Notes under the pieces: generated by a model
What the model was told of the DNA's origin: nothing
The model's database searches: none
The model's input: the letters and a program-made list of their open reading frames with translations, nothing else
Made by a program: the position numbers and the translations under genes
DNA from: Blattamonas nauphoetae
Lineage: Eukaryota; Preaxostyla; Oxymonadida
Length of the DNA stretch: 32,996 nucleotides
Reading direction: 5' to 3'
NCBI GenBank assembly: GCA_033064195.1
Contig: JARBJD010000564.1
Location: forward strand, 1-32,996
In this document: positions 18,461-28,487 of the stretch, piece after piece
How positions within the stretch are numbered: the stretch's first letter is position 1
How the letters are laid out: the number at the start of each line of letters is the position of its first letter

Positions 18461-19090
18461 TTAGTAAAAAAATAAAAAATCTAATTCGTTAATTAAGCTT
18501 AACGGGGGATTGCCTTCGTCAATGAAATGCTCAGAGTTGAGAATGGTGTTGTATGCTTCATTGTAAGCAATACTCATATCTTTTCCTCCAACAAGGATCT
18601 TGAAAATGGTTCGAAAGATTGGGAGTTTAATGCATGAACATTTTGTTGACAGATCATCCAATTCGATTACCACATCGTTGATCCCAGTGAGTGTAGCAAT
18701 CAGTGCACATAAATCACTTTGGTTTGTGATCAGTTTCTTCGAAGGTTCAATGAGATTATTCAGTAGTTTCTTTTCACAAGCGAAAGCATTCTTGTAGACG
18801 AGCAGTACTTGATCTTTGAATGCTGAAATATTGGACGTGTATTCCCGTAACGGTATTGACCGGCTTTGAATTGGCGCTGATGGATAAACATCCAATTGTG
18901 GTGGATCATATTTATCTCGTTCATTCGTGACCACAGGTTCAGAACACAGTCTTTCCATCTCCATCTTTGACCCTCTATTATCTACTCCAGATTTGCTTCG
19001 ATCTTCAATGATGACATTGTTGGTGATTGATGTTGGAACGGAAGAAGTACTTGTGTGTTTTGTAAATTGACAACTTAGAATTGGTTGCAT
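18461..19090 (-). CDS. Core protein of unknown function (209 aa)
   Basis: I start it at the ATG at 19,090, just after TTTTTTATTTTTATAGAAAGTG. The N-terminal ~80 residues are Ser/Thr/Pro-rich and look disordered (TKHTSTSSVPTSITNN). The rest appears helical, with YKNAFACEKKLLNNLIEPSKK, a hydrophobic LCALIATLTGINDVVIEL and a C-terminal SLINELDFLFFY. Five cysteines are spread without a metal-binding pattern. It lies between the MAPG genes and the gene at 19,131-20,093 in the minus-strand virion cluster. The family is not recognised. An internal or scaffold-like virion protein is a guess. Confidence 0.65.
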   Translation of the reverse strand: MQPILSCQFTKHTSTSSVPTSITNNVIIEDRSKSGVDNRGSKMEMERLCSEPVVTNERDKYDPPQLDVYPSAPIQSRSIPLREYTSNISAFKDQVLLVYKNAFACEKKLLNNLIEPSKKLITNQSDLCALIATLTGINDVVIELDDLSTKCSCIKLPIFRTIFKILVGGKDMSIAYNEAYNTILNSEHFIDEGNPPLSLINELDFLFFY

Positions 19091-19130
19091 CACTTTCTAT
19101 AAAAATAAAAAATGATTTTTTATGTTTGAA

Positions 19131-20093
19131 TTAACCGCTTACTCCCATGGTCTTGACCAAATGTGCGTATTGAGCGTATTCAGGCATGTAATCCTTTTGG
19201 TATCTACCGATGTCTTCAGTTCTTGTTTGATATGCTTCACGCGTCAGTTGATTCACAAGTGTTGAGATGTCAGTAGTATGTCGACCTAGGAAAGTATTTA
19301 AATCTTCTGTGCTCTCAATGATTTCGAGAAACTGTGGATGAATCTGTTCCTTAAATGCTTTTCTTGTCTTTAATCTCTGATGTTCTGGATTTGAACTGAT
19401 GAAATTTTCAACGTAGTCTTCAAGCCATTGATCCCACATCTGTGCTGCTACTTTTGATTGAATGGAATTGAAAACCATATTGTCCAATATATTGTTGCTT
19501 ATATCTGCGGGACGTTCTTTACTTGCACGATAAACCTTCAACGTCTCATTCATGAATTCACCAACAGCTTTCTTCATGATTGCATATGGTTGTTTTGATC
19601 GTTGTTCTTGCATTTCTGAGTAGCTAATGTCGTGATATGTTGATGGTACATCATATGTGCCAGTTTTGAGAAAATTCTGATGGACAGCTTTGATTTTTCT
19701 TCCGTTGTCTTGACGAAATTGTGAATATGATGTCTGACGACGTGAATCTGGTGTTGGATTCATTGAATAGTAAGTCTCGATGACAGGTCGACTGTGATAT
19801 GGTGCAAGCATGAAACCATTGGCGGCGATCAGATCTTTTGTGTCTTTGTCGTAGACCATCACATCAGGAACTTTACCATATTTTTCCATTTTCACTTCCC
19901 AATTGTGTCCAGTTCGTTCAATATATTCCAATGCTGATGGAACACTACTGAGTGCAGAATTGAATTTGGTGCGAATGTCATCATCAGCATAAATTTGTTT
20001 CATCGCATCTCTGGTTGCCTGTTCATATCTCATTTTCGGTCTCTTCGCCTGTGCTTTTCTTTGTGGTGGATTGAACTTTATCTTTTCAGTCAT
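19131..20093 (-). CDS. Core protein of unknown function (320 aa), helical
   Basis: I chose the ATG at 20,093; the T-rich motif (CATTTTTATTTTGTATG) lies 15-20 bases upstream. The N-terminus is very basic (KIKFNPPQRKAQAKRPKMRY), suggesting DNA or capsid-interior contact. The remainder is helix-rich and Gln/Tyr/Lys-rich, with VYDKDTKDLIAANGFML near the middle and many charged helices toward the C-terminus (NTFLGRHTTDISTLVNQL). No Cys/His protease triad is apparent, so it is not the usual Polinton maturation protease as far as I can see. It is the first gene of the minus-strand virion cluster, diverging from the arm-2 ATPase. Function unknown. Confidence 0.68.
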   Translation of the reverse strand: MTEKIKFNPPQRKAQAKRPKMRYEQATRDAMKQIYADDDIRTKFNSALSSVPSALEYIERTGHNWEVKMEKYGKVPDVMVYDKDTKDLIAANGFMLAPYHSRPVIETYYSMNPTPDSRRQTSYSQFRQDNGRKIKAVHQNFLKTGTYDVPSTYHDISYSEMQEQRSKQPYAIMKKAVGEFMNETLKVYRASKERPADISNNILDNMVFNSIQSKVAAQMWDQWLEDYVENFISSNPEHQRLKTRKAFKEQIHPQFLEIIESTEDLNTFLGRHTTDISTLVNQLTREAYQTRTEDIGRYQKDYMPEYAQYAHLVKTMGVSG

Positions 20094-20118
20094 GTTGTTT
20101 TCATACAAAATAAAAATG
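20094..20118 (-). promoter_or_regulatory. T-rich promoter-like motif of the first minus-strand core gene
   Basis: On the minus strand CATTTTTATTTTGTATGAAA leads to the ATG at 20,093. The gap to the diverging ATPase gene at 20,151 is only about 57 bases. Confidence 0.5.
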
Positions 20119-20150
20119 AAAACTACATTTTAAATGCAGATAAATCATAA

Positions 20151-21028
20151 ATGAAAAGATCAACATCAAAACCTTTGGTTTCGCGGAGGGTGGAACCCTT
20201 TTCATTGACAGCATATGTGAATGCTAAATTAAGTGAAGCATCAAACAGAAATGTTTCTCATGAAGTCCAATCACAAATACATCCAGACTTGAATTTCAAT
20301 CGCAATAGTGTGAATGTCCTCGTATGGAAATAGAGGAAGTGGAAAAACCTTTAATGCTCTTCGAGAGGTTGCCAAGCTCCAGAATGTTCAAGTTCGGAAT
20401 GAACTGTTCCACCTCTTTGTCTTCGTCACTGATAAGAACATTGATCCAACCTTCGATAAATTCAAACCAATACTGAACGTTCCATACGTGAAAGTGAAAT
20501 ATGATGAAGCACTACCATTTCTGTTGGAACTGTCTCAATCAAAGCTGCTTATGAAGAAATAATTGACAATCAATGGCAAGACAGAATTACTGATGAATGC
20601 AGAGATGATCTCTTTGATGCACTGTACATTGATGATTTCTCAGTGAAGAATCTCCAAACGATTATCCTCCTTGATGACTGTCGCAGAATCCTTGGTGAAC
20701 GAAGGACATCCAAAAATAGAATGACAATGATGGACTTGTTACTGGAGAATCGACAACCGAAATTCACTTCTTTCTGACGATGCATGAGCTGTTCAGTTTG
20801 TCAGCAGACATGAAGTCAAACATCGATTCAATGTGGATCTTTGGAGGATTCAACAAAGAACGAATCAGTCGAGTATATCCGCAGTTGAACTCCCCAATTG
20901 ACATTCGACAATTCTGGAATGTCTATCAACGAAAACAAAAATGTGAAGCAATCATTCTTCGAAATAACACAGATGGAGTTGCACTGACTGAGATCAACAG
21001 AGATGGTTTAATCAGAAGGGTCAGTTAA
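20151..21028 (+). pseudogene. FtsK/HerA-like packaging ATPase (arm 2), broken
   Basis: This is the mirror copy of 10,151-10,915, with NRGSGKTFNALREVAKLQ (P-loop, about 20,330) and the same INKEGL/INRDGL-type C-terminus. It begins further upstream (MKRSTSKPLVSRRVEPF), so it includes N-terminal sequence not seen beside arm 1; a GC-rich module lies in that part (20,177-20,203). Identity to arm 1 is high throughout the shared part. It carries about three or four breaks. It is tail to tail with the coiled-coil gene, overlapping by 21 bp exactly as in arm 1. Confidence 0.82.
20177..20203 (-). repeat. Diverged GC-rich palindromic module
   Basis: On the minus strand AAGGGTTCCACCCTCCGCGA matches the spacing of the module core (GGGTTC, CCTC, GCGA) seen at 18,170 and 22,856, but with several changes. 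It is the weakest copy. Confidence 0.4.
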
Positions 21029-21358
21029 GTCTTGGATGAGATTATGAATGATCTCGTCAAGACTTCGAAGCCTCATGCTGAGAGAATCTGTCAACGTTCG
21101 AATTGATTCTTCGATGTCTGATAATCTCTGATCAATCGAGGATTCCGCTATACTTTCATTGTTGACTTTCCTCAGTGCTATCTCACCTCTTATTTTTGTT
21201 ATTCTGTATCCATCAATTTGAATCATCCGATTTAGTTTTTGAATCGTCAATTCATTCAATTCCTTTCTATTCTTTTCCAAATATCTCTTAAAGTCATGAA
21301 TGTTTGTGAACTCTTTCTGTTCAGGATCAAACGGTTCTAATATTTTCAGTGATGTCAT
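21008..21358 (-). CDS. Small helical/coiled-coil protein (arm 2)
   Basis: 116 residues, the same length as the arm-1 copy. The ends are shared (LKILEPFDPEQK at the start, IDQRLSDIEESIRTLTD near the end). Differences lie mainly in the middle (KEFTNIHDFKRYLEKNRKEL against KCFENIYDFQRHLEKNREEL). Changes that keep the heptads, the length and the open frame, next to heavily broken neighbours, suggest that the protein was under selection in both lineages before they were joined. TTTTTATTTCAGTAAA precedes the ATG. Confidence 0.75.
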   Translation of the reverse strand: MTSLKILEPFDPEQKEFTNIHDFKRYLEKNRKELNELTIQKLNRMIQIDGYRITKIRGEIALRKVNNESIAESSIDQRLSDIEESIRTLTDSLSMRLRSLDEIIHNLIQDLTDPSD

Positions 21359-22323
21359 TTTACTGAAATAAAAACTTCTGACTTACACCAAATTAAATTC
21401 GTCAATGAACTCTGGTGACAAATCGTCGATGGAAGCAGCATGATATTTTGTGTGTTGAATAGGAACGTACACCACATTCGACAAACTGGTGAGTCCATTC
21501 AGTATTGATGCCACCACATTTCCGTGTTTGTACTCAATGAATTGTCCCACGAATTGAAACTGTCTTCGCTTCTTCTGAAACTTGGCAGCAGTTTTGTTCA
21601 AATCTAGATGAATCAACAGAATGTTTCCTGGTTTGTATCGCCAAAGCATCTGTGTTGTCTGTTGTCTTTGGATGGTCTTCAATTGTTCTTCGCAACGGGA
21701 GATGTACAGTGCTTCGATTTCACGATTGTTTTGTGCTTGCTGTGGAGTGAATTTATTCCAATACGCTCGATGTGGAGTCACGTTGTAATAGTTTACCATC
21801 TGATTCATCAGCGAATGATTGGCCATCTGTGTCGCATTGTCTTGGAATCCATCTCTGATTGTTCTGATTACTCGATCGACAATTCGATTATGATTTGTGA
21901 ATGGTGAACTCGTGAAATAAGTACTGACTTTCTGCTTCTTAAAATACGTTAATGCTTCATTACTTGTCCAAGCAGATTCTCCATCACCACGAATGTTATT
22001 GACTTTGACTCCACGATGATGAATGAGATCATTGATTGCAGTCTTGACTTTGCTCCATGATTTATCCAGAACTGGAATCACAACAAGGTATTTGGTGTTG
22101 ATGTTGATGGCAAAGAGATATATTTGCAGAACTGTTTTCGACGTTGGTGATTGAATGAAAACGAGATCAATTTCCCATGATCCTGACTTCGGTGAGAAGT
22201 ATGGTCGGTCACAATTCTGTGGTATTTTTCTGTCTGAGGTTTGGTGTGGATCACCAGTAATTGCTTTCGACATGAACTGCATCTTTGATCGAAATGGATA
22301 TGATATTTTTTCAACCGGTCTTG

Positions 22324-22352
22324 TCTCGCCATTCGAACCCGCCAGGGGCGAG
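22324..22352 (-). repeat. GC-rich palindromic module
   Basis: On the minus strand CTCGCCCCTGGCGGGTTCGA followed by ATGGCGAGAC. CTCGCC pairs with GGCGAG to form a hairpin around the GGGTTCGA core. It is the most compact copy and lies in the arm-2 integrase; the arm-1 integrase has unrelated sequence there. Confidence 0.7.
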
Positions 22353-22855
22353 TATTGGCAATCCATTGGCGATATTTGCTCGTTGTTTTTCCCGTAAGTT
22401 CATTGTTTGCTTTGGATTTGCTAGAGTCCATCGGTGAACATATTCATCATACCAATCTTGAAATGATCGTCCACCATACGGGATTTGTTTAGGATGAGCA
22501 ATAATGAAATCAGTGTCATCACTATCAACAGCTCTGGGTATGTGTGATAAAATAAACAAGTCACGATTCATCTTCTTCGAATCAACAATCTGTTTTGAAA
22601 TGAATTGTTCCATTCGTTGCTGATTGTCCATGATTGAATTCTCAGCTTTGATCTGTTCATCTTCTGAATTGTCTTTTTGTTGATGATCAAACATTCCTTT
22701 CAGCACCTCCAATTTATCGAGGACTTGGCGAGTGGTTAATTCCGATCGTGTCACCTCTGATGGATTCATTGACACAATGTCAGGCACCTGTGAAATCGTC
22801 AGAAATATATCTTCATTGAACCTTCTCTCCCTTGCTGGAAAATCATGATGTGATT

Positions 22856-22897
22856 GTCTCGCCTCTGCGAGGCTTCGATCCCGACTGGGGTCGAGTT
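22856..22897 (-). repeat. GC-rich palindromic module
   Basis: On the minus strand CTCGACCCCAGTCGGGATCG is followed by AAGCCTCGCAGAGGCGAGAC. It forms two successive hairpins (CCCC/GGGG-type and GCCTC-GCA-GAGGC). The first half equals the distal module at 18,170-18,245 almost base for base. Confidence 0.75.
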
Positions 22898-22950
22898 TCA
22901 AACGTCTTTTCTTCCCAGCTCTGATTGATGATGAAAGTGTGGAATCGAGA

Positions 22951-22989
22951 CTTGCCTCTGCGAGGCGTCGATCCCGACTGGTCGACTGA
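22951..22989 (-). repeat. GC-rich palindromic module
   Basis: On the minus strand GTCGACCAGTCGGGATCGAC is followed by GCCTCGCAGAGGCAAG. It is a close relative of the copy 60 bases away, slightly shortened, in the same integrase linker. Confidence 0.7.
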
Positions 22990-23362
22990 CATTTGCTGGA
23001 CTCGTTGTTGGTATTGCCGGTTGCCCAAAATGTATTTGATTGACTACATTATAGTATTGTCGATAAGCTTGGTATGCTCGTTCAGCTGTATATTCGTCAA
23101 TTTTGTTCTGAGAAATTGCGTTACGAATTGAACAATCACTTTCGTCGCATCTGAAAGATATAAATTGTGTCGGTAATTCTGCCAACAACCAATCATTGAA
23201 ATAAGTTTGATCATTTGCAACCCATTTTCCGTGTGAATCAGAGACGTGATAGCCGGGTAAAATTTGTGTTGGATCATTTATGATATTCGTAATTTTAATT
23301 TGCGAATGAGTTGTATATTGAAGTAATCTATTCACTAATGCATTGATCTGCTGTGTGTTCAT

Positions 23363-23380
23363 TTATTCAAAAATAAAGTT
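23363..23380 (-). promoter_or_regulatory. T-rich promoter-like motif of the arm-2 integrase
   Basis: On the minus strand AACTTTATTTTTGAATAA runs directly into the ATG at 23,362; compare AACTTTATTTTTGTTAAAA in arm 1. Confidence 0.55.
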
Positions 23381-23418
23381 TGTGTTTTTTGAAACAAAGA
23401 ACGCTGTTCTTTGTCTGA

Positions 23419-26400
23419 TTAGGGGCATATTTTGTAATCCACTGCTTTCAGTCCATGAATGAATGGAGGACATGATTCATTTTCAAGTACGATTGCCTTC
23501 AGATGAATTCCACTGAGACTGAGTTTCTGTTGTTGTATTTTTGCTATCTCAAATCCATTTGTGTTCTCTTCGCTCACGATTCTTCTCGTCTGGAAATTCA
23601 ATGTTGTTGTCACAGTTTTCTCTCCGTTCAGGCACTTCACATAATCGTCACTTGTGATGCTTGTTTTCTTCAGAGACACTCCTTTGATCTTGCATTTTTC
23701 ATCGAGAGAGTAACACTTGGGTGCAAGACAGATCATCTGCTCACCTTCCTTTTCAATAGCTAATCCCAACAACTTCTTCTCATCATCAACTCCCTTTTCA
23801 GGATTGGGAAACCATTCATATTTGTGTGCATCATAGAATTCCTTATCAGCAATAACGTGTTCAAATTGTTGATGAATACCTGCGTTTGGATCTCCAGATA
23901 TTGCCCAATATGCAGAGTCAGTATCTCCCTCACAAAAGTGGATCTTGTTCATGTCTAGGCATTTGTACATGAAGTTGTAGATGAAATTCAGATACCAGAA
24001 CTTGGCATTGTCGAGTGTGAATACTGCTTCTTGTAGACATGTTTTGCATGATGCTTTCACTCGATCTTCGATCACAATGTAGTTGTCCTCATTGATTTCT
24101 CTTGTCGCTACAAATCCTTTCATCATCTGTTTCAAGTATGTTCTCTTCTCATTGCAGATTGTGATTGAGTTGTACTTCTCAGTGTTCATTCCATCGTATC
24201 CGTAACTTCCATTGAGGTTTGTTTTACAGAACTGTTCCTTTCCTTTGTTTCCGACCTTCATTGCTTCTATTCTGTCCTTCATAAATGAAGTCACAAATGG
24301 TTCAAATCCAGCATGTCTCGAAAAGACCATCACACTCTGGACTTCGTCCACAATGAAGTGGCAATAGTCGATGAGGAACCACAGATAGTATGTCGAAAAG
24401 AACATATACTGATCGTGTGTGCTCAAGAGTTGAGTCAGCTTTCTTTGTTTGTCGTCAGTCTTCAATCCATGTTTCTTCATCAACGAATAGGTCTTCTCTC
24501 CAATGTTCTCTTCTGTTGTATTGACAACAATGTTTCTGAAGATTGGTGGGAAGTTCATGAACTCATTGATATACTTCTCATCAATATGTCCCTTCAATTC
24601 TGCAATGAACAGTGTCTTCTGATTCTTGTCCTCGATAATCTCCCGACATTCTCTATCTCCTGTTGCTGTGTACAAACATCTTCCTGGCATGTACATTCTG
24701 TGATTAGTATAAGGATTGTTTTTGTTCTTGATTGATGAGAAAGCACTTGGATAAAGTGAATTGAAATCAACACCACAAACGTGAGTCATGATGTGTTCAG
24801 TATCGGTTGATTTGACAACACCATCTTCAAATGAGAAGTGATTGATTGGTGTCACGTCTTTGATGTTCTGTCGATGTTGAACATTCGATAATCCACCAGT
24901 CACTGCTGCTCTCAACTTGTGATATGTTTGCTCATGTGTCAGAGTCATTGGAAGTGATTTCCAGATGCAGTATTTCTTTAATTGAATTCTCAATCTTGTG
25001 AGATGTTCATCATGGTCTGACTTGTAAGTGTTGCAGTAGTCACAGCAGATCTTCACATTCTCTTTTGAATGTCCTTTTGCATTGTCGAGTCTATCCAATG
25101 TTGGTTTGACTGCTTGTGTGAAGTGACACTTGCAGATATAGCACACTCTCCTGCACTGTTGAACAAACCAGTCGTAGTCTGCTTCAGTGACATTGTTGGT
25201 AGTATTGCGATGAGCTTTCTGGTCTTGATACATGTACGATGCAACTTTGTACTTCCAGTATTGTTTCGTGATTTTTATTTCACCAGATTGATCCACTCCA
25301 TTGAAATCATCATCAATATCGAAGTCTTTGTAGGCACACGCATATTTGATTGCTGAAGCATTGGCTGATAGTGAGAGATTGTGTAACATATCTACTTTGT
25401 ATTGGAAGTTCAGATCAATGAGATTATCCAATGGTGCAATCATACATTCGACGTCTCTGATGTTGTAGAATTTCAGGTAGTCCCATCTATTTTTGAATCC
25501 TTGTTTGTTCCAATCATCAAGGTAAAGTTGGTAATCGGTGTCGGACATTTCACTGTTGTTCAGACTCGAATAGAATTCATATTTGGAGAATGGTTCTTGT
25601 TTGCTCAGCACTGCATCGTAGTCTGAAGAGTCGAATGATTCGTAAGCAAAGAATGATTTCTGGAGTGTAGTATTTCCTCCAAAGGCTTTGACTGCATTAT
25701 CCAATGTCATTGGTCCTGTGTATGACATCATGTCAATGAATCGAAGTACTTGCTGAGTTCTCTCATGTCTGATCAATACTTGTTTGTACTTCGTTGTTGA
25801 TCCAAGGAAGCTCACTACTTTCCAATCCTTATCAACGAGATCACGAAAGATGAGATTGATGTCGAATCTGGAACTGTTGAATCCAATCACACTGACTTGG
25901 TTTTGTGAGGGAATCTCTGGGTCTTCATAGTAGTTGTCCTCTCGAACTGTCTCAGCATATTTGAAGAGTTCTCTGATCCATTGCTTCACAAAGTCTTTTC
26001 CATCTCGAAGATCAAAGTAGATTGACTTCACACCTGATTTTGTTTTGATTGCTGATGCAACTGAGAGAGGTTTCAAGTGTGAGATCAATTGAGTGTTATC
26101 ATCAGAGAACAAGTTGTCAAGAATGAGATCCTCCATTGTTTCGAAATCGTACGTGATGTAGTACTGTGTTGGTTTGAATTCGTCTTGTCTTTTGTGTGCC
26201 ATCAGAAATTCATAAGTTCTATTGTTGAGGATATGTGGAACATATGGTCTTGGTGTTTTGTCAAGAGTGATCTTCTTCACATGTTTTCCATCCAGTTCTT
26301 TGCATTCTGCTAAATGCTTCTCATAGTATCTCTTGAAGTTTGTATCCTTCACTTGAAATCCTCTAGATTGACAATAAGGACACAATTTATATCCAGTTAA

Positions 26401-27777
26401 TTTTTCAGGATCAGAAATGAACATGACATGAACAATGCTAGCAGTGAGAGGAACCATAAGTATTGGTACAACAAACGCATCATCATTTTCGTTCACATAT
26501 GATTGACTGAGGAAATACCGCTTCTTGTCTTCATCGTATTCATAAATGTGAACTGTGATGTTTAGGATCTTCATTGTTTCTTCCATATCAGATGCAATAT
26601 CAAACCCAGGATATTTTTCAGGTGTTCAGTTAATTGATGTGATGTGAGATGGGTAAGATTCTTGCACATGGTAAACAGTCTATGAGCTTCAGCATTTCTT
26701 GTATTCGGAATAATTTTATGTTCAGGTGTATCGGGAAGTGTTTTGTGTGATACAGCTTGAAAGAAACAAATATTGTATGGTGAATCAACATATTTGATAT
26801 TTCGGGACTTCATGTGAATGGTAAGTAACGCGTTTGCTTTTCCTGCAACTGGAAATCTGTAAACAGCAACCAGAATGGAATGAAAAGCAATAAACATTGT
26901 CTTGGTGTCCATAAGTGTTCTCTCCTGTGATTCTTTGATGAGGTTGATTGCATATTTTGAATATTCATTGATGTCTGGTTCATTTCTGATCACTGTTGGG
27001 AAACTCTTTGATGAGTTCTCAAGTTCTGGTCTGAAATCATTGTACGTTGTCTCATCACCATCTTTTCTCTCAACAATCTTACCAAAATCAATGCTGATCT
27101 TGAATGGATGATCCTTCTCTTTATCGTACACAGATTTGATGAAGGTTGTGATTTCTTCAACGTTTTTCAAATGATTGTGGAAATACAACTGATATGGTTT
27201 TCCATTGTCGCTTACTTTTTCGATCTCATTCTTTTTGAACTTCTTTCGTGCCTTCAATAAACAAGAATCAAATGCCTTTTGTTTCGTGGTTCAGCAAGCA
27301 ATATGCATTCATTGAATCCATCAAATTGTGTCACCTTTCTTGATTCCATCTGTTCATTTTTCTTCTGAATTATCAACAGATTCTTCATCCAATGATCCAC
27401 CAATTTCTCCTCAATCGATTTCAATTTTCTGGTAATTTTGAAGACTTGCCTTTTCAATTCATTTTCGTTCACTCTTGGATGTGCTTTCATGTTTTCAACG
27501 ATCATTCGGTGAGCGAGTCGATCCTCTGTCGACATCTCTCGTCTGTTTTTCACATCTTTCAGAAACAAACGAAGATTGGAGAAGGTGAGATTTGTTGTTG
27601 GATATGGAAACTCAACATCTCGGTGTCGTAGCATTGAAAGGAGAAATGAATAATGATGTTGATAGTATGTACAATTTGGATTATATGTTCGACCATCATT
27701 CAAAGCGAAAATAGTATTTGGAAATAGTTCCTGAATTTGTCGAATATAATTTTTAGTGACTGTGTTTGGGTTTGCAT
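23419..27777 (-). pseudogene. Protein-primed-type family B DNA polymerase (arm 2), broken
   Basis: This is the mirror copy of 3,413-7,823. It shows the exonuclease motifs YDFET, GFNSSRFDI and YNIRDVE, polymerase motifs DFNSLYPSAF, NLNGSYGYDG and EGDTDSAYW, the CPYC zinc-finger-like element, and the HNH-like motif (about 25,010-25,165). The core is near-identical to arm 1. The N-terminal domain around NICFFQAV differs more, with many substitutions over about 60 residues. A long stretch (about 23,419-26,580) is open and covers all catalytic motifs, longer than the open part in arm 1. About three breaks lie in the N-terminal part. The terminal gene follows about 100 bases beyond its start. Confidence 0.9.
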
Positions 27778-27874
27778 TTTAGACAAATTAAAAAGTGAAA
27801 ATAAAAAAGTTGAGCGATTATTTTTGTACACTTTGATCATAGCATTTACTACGATTTTTGTTAAAATAAATGGT

Positions 27875-28487
27875 CTATTTCTCCTGACAAGCCGGTTCTG
27901 ATGAAAGATTTTGACCTCTCATATGAGGTTTTCTCTTGGCTTTGAACCATTCATCAAGTCTTGTTCTATATATTTTGTCATCTCCAATCACTCGATATTC
28001 AAAGGAATCAACACTTTCTTGTACTCACCAACGAGTTCACAATTATGCTTTCTCAATTCGTTTTCAACGAAAGATTGAGTGTAATGTTTACGCTTTTTCT
28101 CGTGTGTTCGAACTCCTTTCATCCACTGTGACGGTTTTATCCTCCATTCAACACCTTCATAAAGATATCTCACCACTGACTCTGAAGATTTGTACTCATC
28201 AACAAGTTCACAATTCTCACTGTGAAGTGATTCAACAAATTTTCTTTGGTACAACAATCATCGAATCTGTGATACAGATTTGGATTCAGATGTGGTCTTG
28301 ATCCTTTGATAAATGATGAAACATAGACTCGATAAATTTCGTCAGGATTCTCTTCCTGAGCATATTCAAAAGTTCCATTTGACAGATATGTTGTTCCAAG
28401 ACGATTCAGAACTGGCTCTGTGATTAGAATCAATTGCTCACTATTTAGAGTGTCAATCAGTTTGCTTGGTGTAAGTTGGTTTGTCAT
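27875..28487 (-). pseudogene. Terminal repeat-domain protein (arm 2), broken
   Basis: It starts at the ATG at 28,487 after TTTTTAATTCGTACTAA. Modules like those of the arm-1 gene are visible: SENCELVDEY and GVEWRIKPSQWMKG, then HYTQSFVENELRKHNCELVG, the latter nearly the same as in arm 1. An extra N-terminal module (YRVYVSSFIKGSRPHLNP) has no counterpart in the arm-1 gene, so the number of modules differs. About two breaks. Being outermost in both arms, it marks where the element edges should lie. Confidence 0.7.

Larger units (their letters stand above)
21383..23362 (-). pseudogene. Polinton-type integrase (arm 2), broken, with palindromic modules inserted
   Basis: The catalytic half matches arm 1 closely (GSWEIDLVFIQSP, NIRGDGESAW, HNRIVDRVIRTIRD, VYVPIQHTKYH). 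The N-terminal ~150 residues are alignable but clearly different (INALVNRLLQYTTHSQIKI against IDRIVKNLLDSSLHSQTKI), far more so than the catalytic part. At least three GC-rich palindromic modules (22,324, 22,856, 22,951) lie in the linker and at the border of the catalytic domain. About three breaks are present. The start at 23,362 follows CTTTATTTTTGAATAA. Confidence 0.85.
20258..28487. repeat. Arm 2 of a large inverted duplication
   Basis: This is the mirror image of 2,943-10,915. Protein-level identity is near complete in the polymerase core and high in the integrase catalytic domain, but much lower in the integrase N-terminus and the outermost gene. The arm carries more breaks than arm 1 and several GC-rich palindromic modules that arm 1 lacks. 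Confidence 0.88.

Noticed and set aside
18461-20093. Considered whether one of these genes is the Polinton maturation protease
   Set aside because: I could not see an ordered His-Asp/Glu-Cys pattern of the adenovirus-protease type in either protein.
24313-24735. 140-codon plus-strand frame opposite the arm-2 polymerase
   Set aside because: It is the antisense of the polymerase region between motifs A and B, with no independent support.
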